Below are positions 63,405-64,000 of a stretch of DNA of 64,000 bases, in pieces. The notes below the pieces were generated by a model that saw only the letters and a list, made by a program, of their open reading frames with translations, did no database searches and was not told where the DNA came from. This stretch comes from Chelativorans xinjiangensis. GTDB taxonomy: Bacteria > Pseudomonadota > Alphaproteobacteria > Rhizobiales > Rhizobiaceae. The DNA is taken from NCBI RefSeq assembly GCF_009812055.1, contig NZ_WQNH01000014.1, positions 1 to 64,000 of the forward strand, read 5' to 3'. The position numbers and the translations under genes are program-made. Numbering within the stretch: position 1 is the stretch's first letter; the number at the start of each line of letters is the position of its first letter.

Positions 63405-63432
63405 ATTGTATACCGGATACATTCTTTTTCAA
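63405..63432 (-). promoter_or_regulatory. Promoter of the second ABC operon with embedded operator
   Basis: On the minus strand TTGAAA (63427-63432) and TACAAT (63405-63410) are 16 bases apart. The spacer and the start of the -10 hold GTATCCGGTATAC (63408-63420), a variant of the 13-bp motif. The layout equals that of the creatininase promoter 41 kb away. The rest of the 389-base gap to the next gene shows nothing else. Confidence 0.6.
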
Positions 63433-63707
63433 GCTGAAATTTGCGGGAGGATTAGGCGAGACGAGGCTCTGTGAGAGCGAAGATCGGCCTCCGTGACGCA
63501 TTCCTCGACAAGGATCGCGCCAGGGGGCGGGGTGAGAGAAGCCATCCGGCTGGATGGGCCCGGCGCATCCCGCGCCGGGGCGGCCAGCGCGGCCAGGCTC
63601 GACCGCGAATTCCGCTGTCGGCGTCTTGCTGCAGAAAAACGACCGGGATCGCGGGCATCGGCCTGTGGAAATATTTATCCCGGAAGGACGGGCGCGGCTG
63701 ATGACGC

Positions 63708-64000
63708 TCAGATACCGTCCCGTGGGATCTTTTCCAGCCAGCTTCTAGCGAAGACAGGATGGCCGCTCTCATAGGCCTGCTGGTGCGCCTCCACCGCGAA
63801 GTGCTCCGCATCGGCCGTCACTGTACAGGACATCTCCACCCGGAGGTCGAGCTGCCCGGCGCGGAAATAGACCATCTCGGCCTCGAACTCGGCCGTCGCC
63901 GTCAGCGGATCGTCGTCAACGATCGACCGCCGCTCCCGCCAGCGGCGGCCGAACTTCCAGCCGAACCGGTCGATGCGCTTGCGGCCGAAATCCTTTTCGT
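63708..64000 (-). CDS. CocE/NonD-type hydrolase, C-terminal part
   Basis: The last 97 codons of a minus-strand gene that continues past the window edge. The end, with I-V-D-D-D-P-L-T-A-T-A-E-F, V-E-M-S-C-T-V-T-A-D-A-E-H-F-A-V-E-A and V-F-A-R-S-W-L-E-K-I-P-R-D, resembles the C-terminal jelly-roll (X-Pro dipeptidyl-peptidase C-domain-like) of CocE/NonD family acyl hydrolases. The catalytic domain is outside the window. The stop codon is at 63708. Confidence 0.6.
   Translation of the reverse strand, partial: EKDFGRKRIDRFGWKFGRRWRERRSIVDDDPLTATAEFEAEMVYFRAGQLDLRVEMSCTVTADAEHFAVEAHQQAYESGHPVFARSWLEKIPRDGI

Noticed and set aside
1-64000. CRISPR array, rRNA operon or riboswitch.
   Set aside because: No regularly spaced direct repeats, no rRNA sequence and no recognisable riboswitch core were seen; the only tandem repeat is the short one before apaG.

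Overview
The window reads as a chromosomal segment of a high-GC alphaproteobacterium, most likely a member of the Rhizobiales (Hyphomicrobiales). Four things point there: the block tsaB-rimI-plsC-miaB-phoH-ybeY-corC, the short palindromic intergenic repeats, the style of the ParB-type island gene, and the density of ABC and betaine-type catabolic genes. This placement rests on gene order and protein resemblance; no 16S rRNA gene is present.

Region 1 (1-10.7 kb) is core housekeeping DNA. It holds apaG, a CDP-alcohol phosphatidyltransferase, a minus-strand series tsaB-rimI-plsC-miaB-phoH-ybeY-CorC-like with tight or overlapping junctions, and malate synthase G (glcB). Intergenic DNA carries rhizobial-type inverted repeats, a perfect 40-bp palindrome and a small exported protein broken by a frameshift.

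Region 2 (10.9-22.7 kb) starts at a tRNA-Arg(CCG) gene and looks like a decayed integrative element. It carries an AbiEi/AbiEii toxin-antitoxin pair with an operator over the start codon, a large ParB-domain protein, a HEPN-like small protein, a UvrD-type helicase, a frameshifted PAS protein, an XRE regulator, two group II intron segments lying back to back, and a chimeric junction of a conjugal TraF-type peptidase and a LuxR-type autoinducer receptor. No integrase or second attachment site was found.

Region 3 (22.7-53.6 kb) is a large catabolic region for methylated amines, betaines and peptides. It contains a creatininase-family enzyme, an orphan ectoine-synthase-like protein, a dipeptide-type ABC transporter, a D-threonine aldolase-like PLP enzyme, a Rieske monooxygenase with its reductase (glycine betaine/stachydrine demethylase type), a DAO-family oxidase, a GlxA/GbdR-type regulator, an amidase with a coupled 69-residue protein, a creatinase-like protein without metal ligands, an Asp/Glu racemase-superfamily enzyme, a MmgE/PrpD protein, an amidohydrolase, a fumarate-reductase-like flavoprotein, a dimethylglycine dehydrogenase-like protein, a CapA-like protein, a degraded second Rieske/reductase pair and a non-pyrrolysine MttB-family methyltransferase. 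Regulators of the LysR, GntR/FCD (two), AraC/GlxA and TetR families are interleaved.

Region 4 (53.6-64 kb) has an MFS transporter, a second MmgE/PrpD protein, a PrpF-family isomerase and a second oligopeptide-type ABC operon. It ends in the C-terminus of a CocE/NonD-type hydrolase.

The most notable result is regulatory. A 13-bp motif, GTATTCCGTATNC and close variants, occurs at seven or eight promoters spread over 22.7-63.4 kb, at least twice inside the spacer between -35 and -10. A second palindrome, GACA-N4-TGTC, occurs three times, at the amidohydrolase/flavoprotein divergent promoter and in front of the mttB-tetR pair. Together they suggest that this patchwork of genes is run as two superimposed local regulons.
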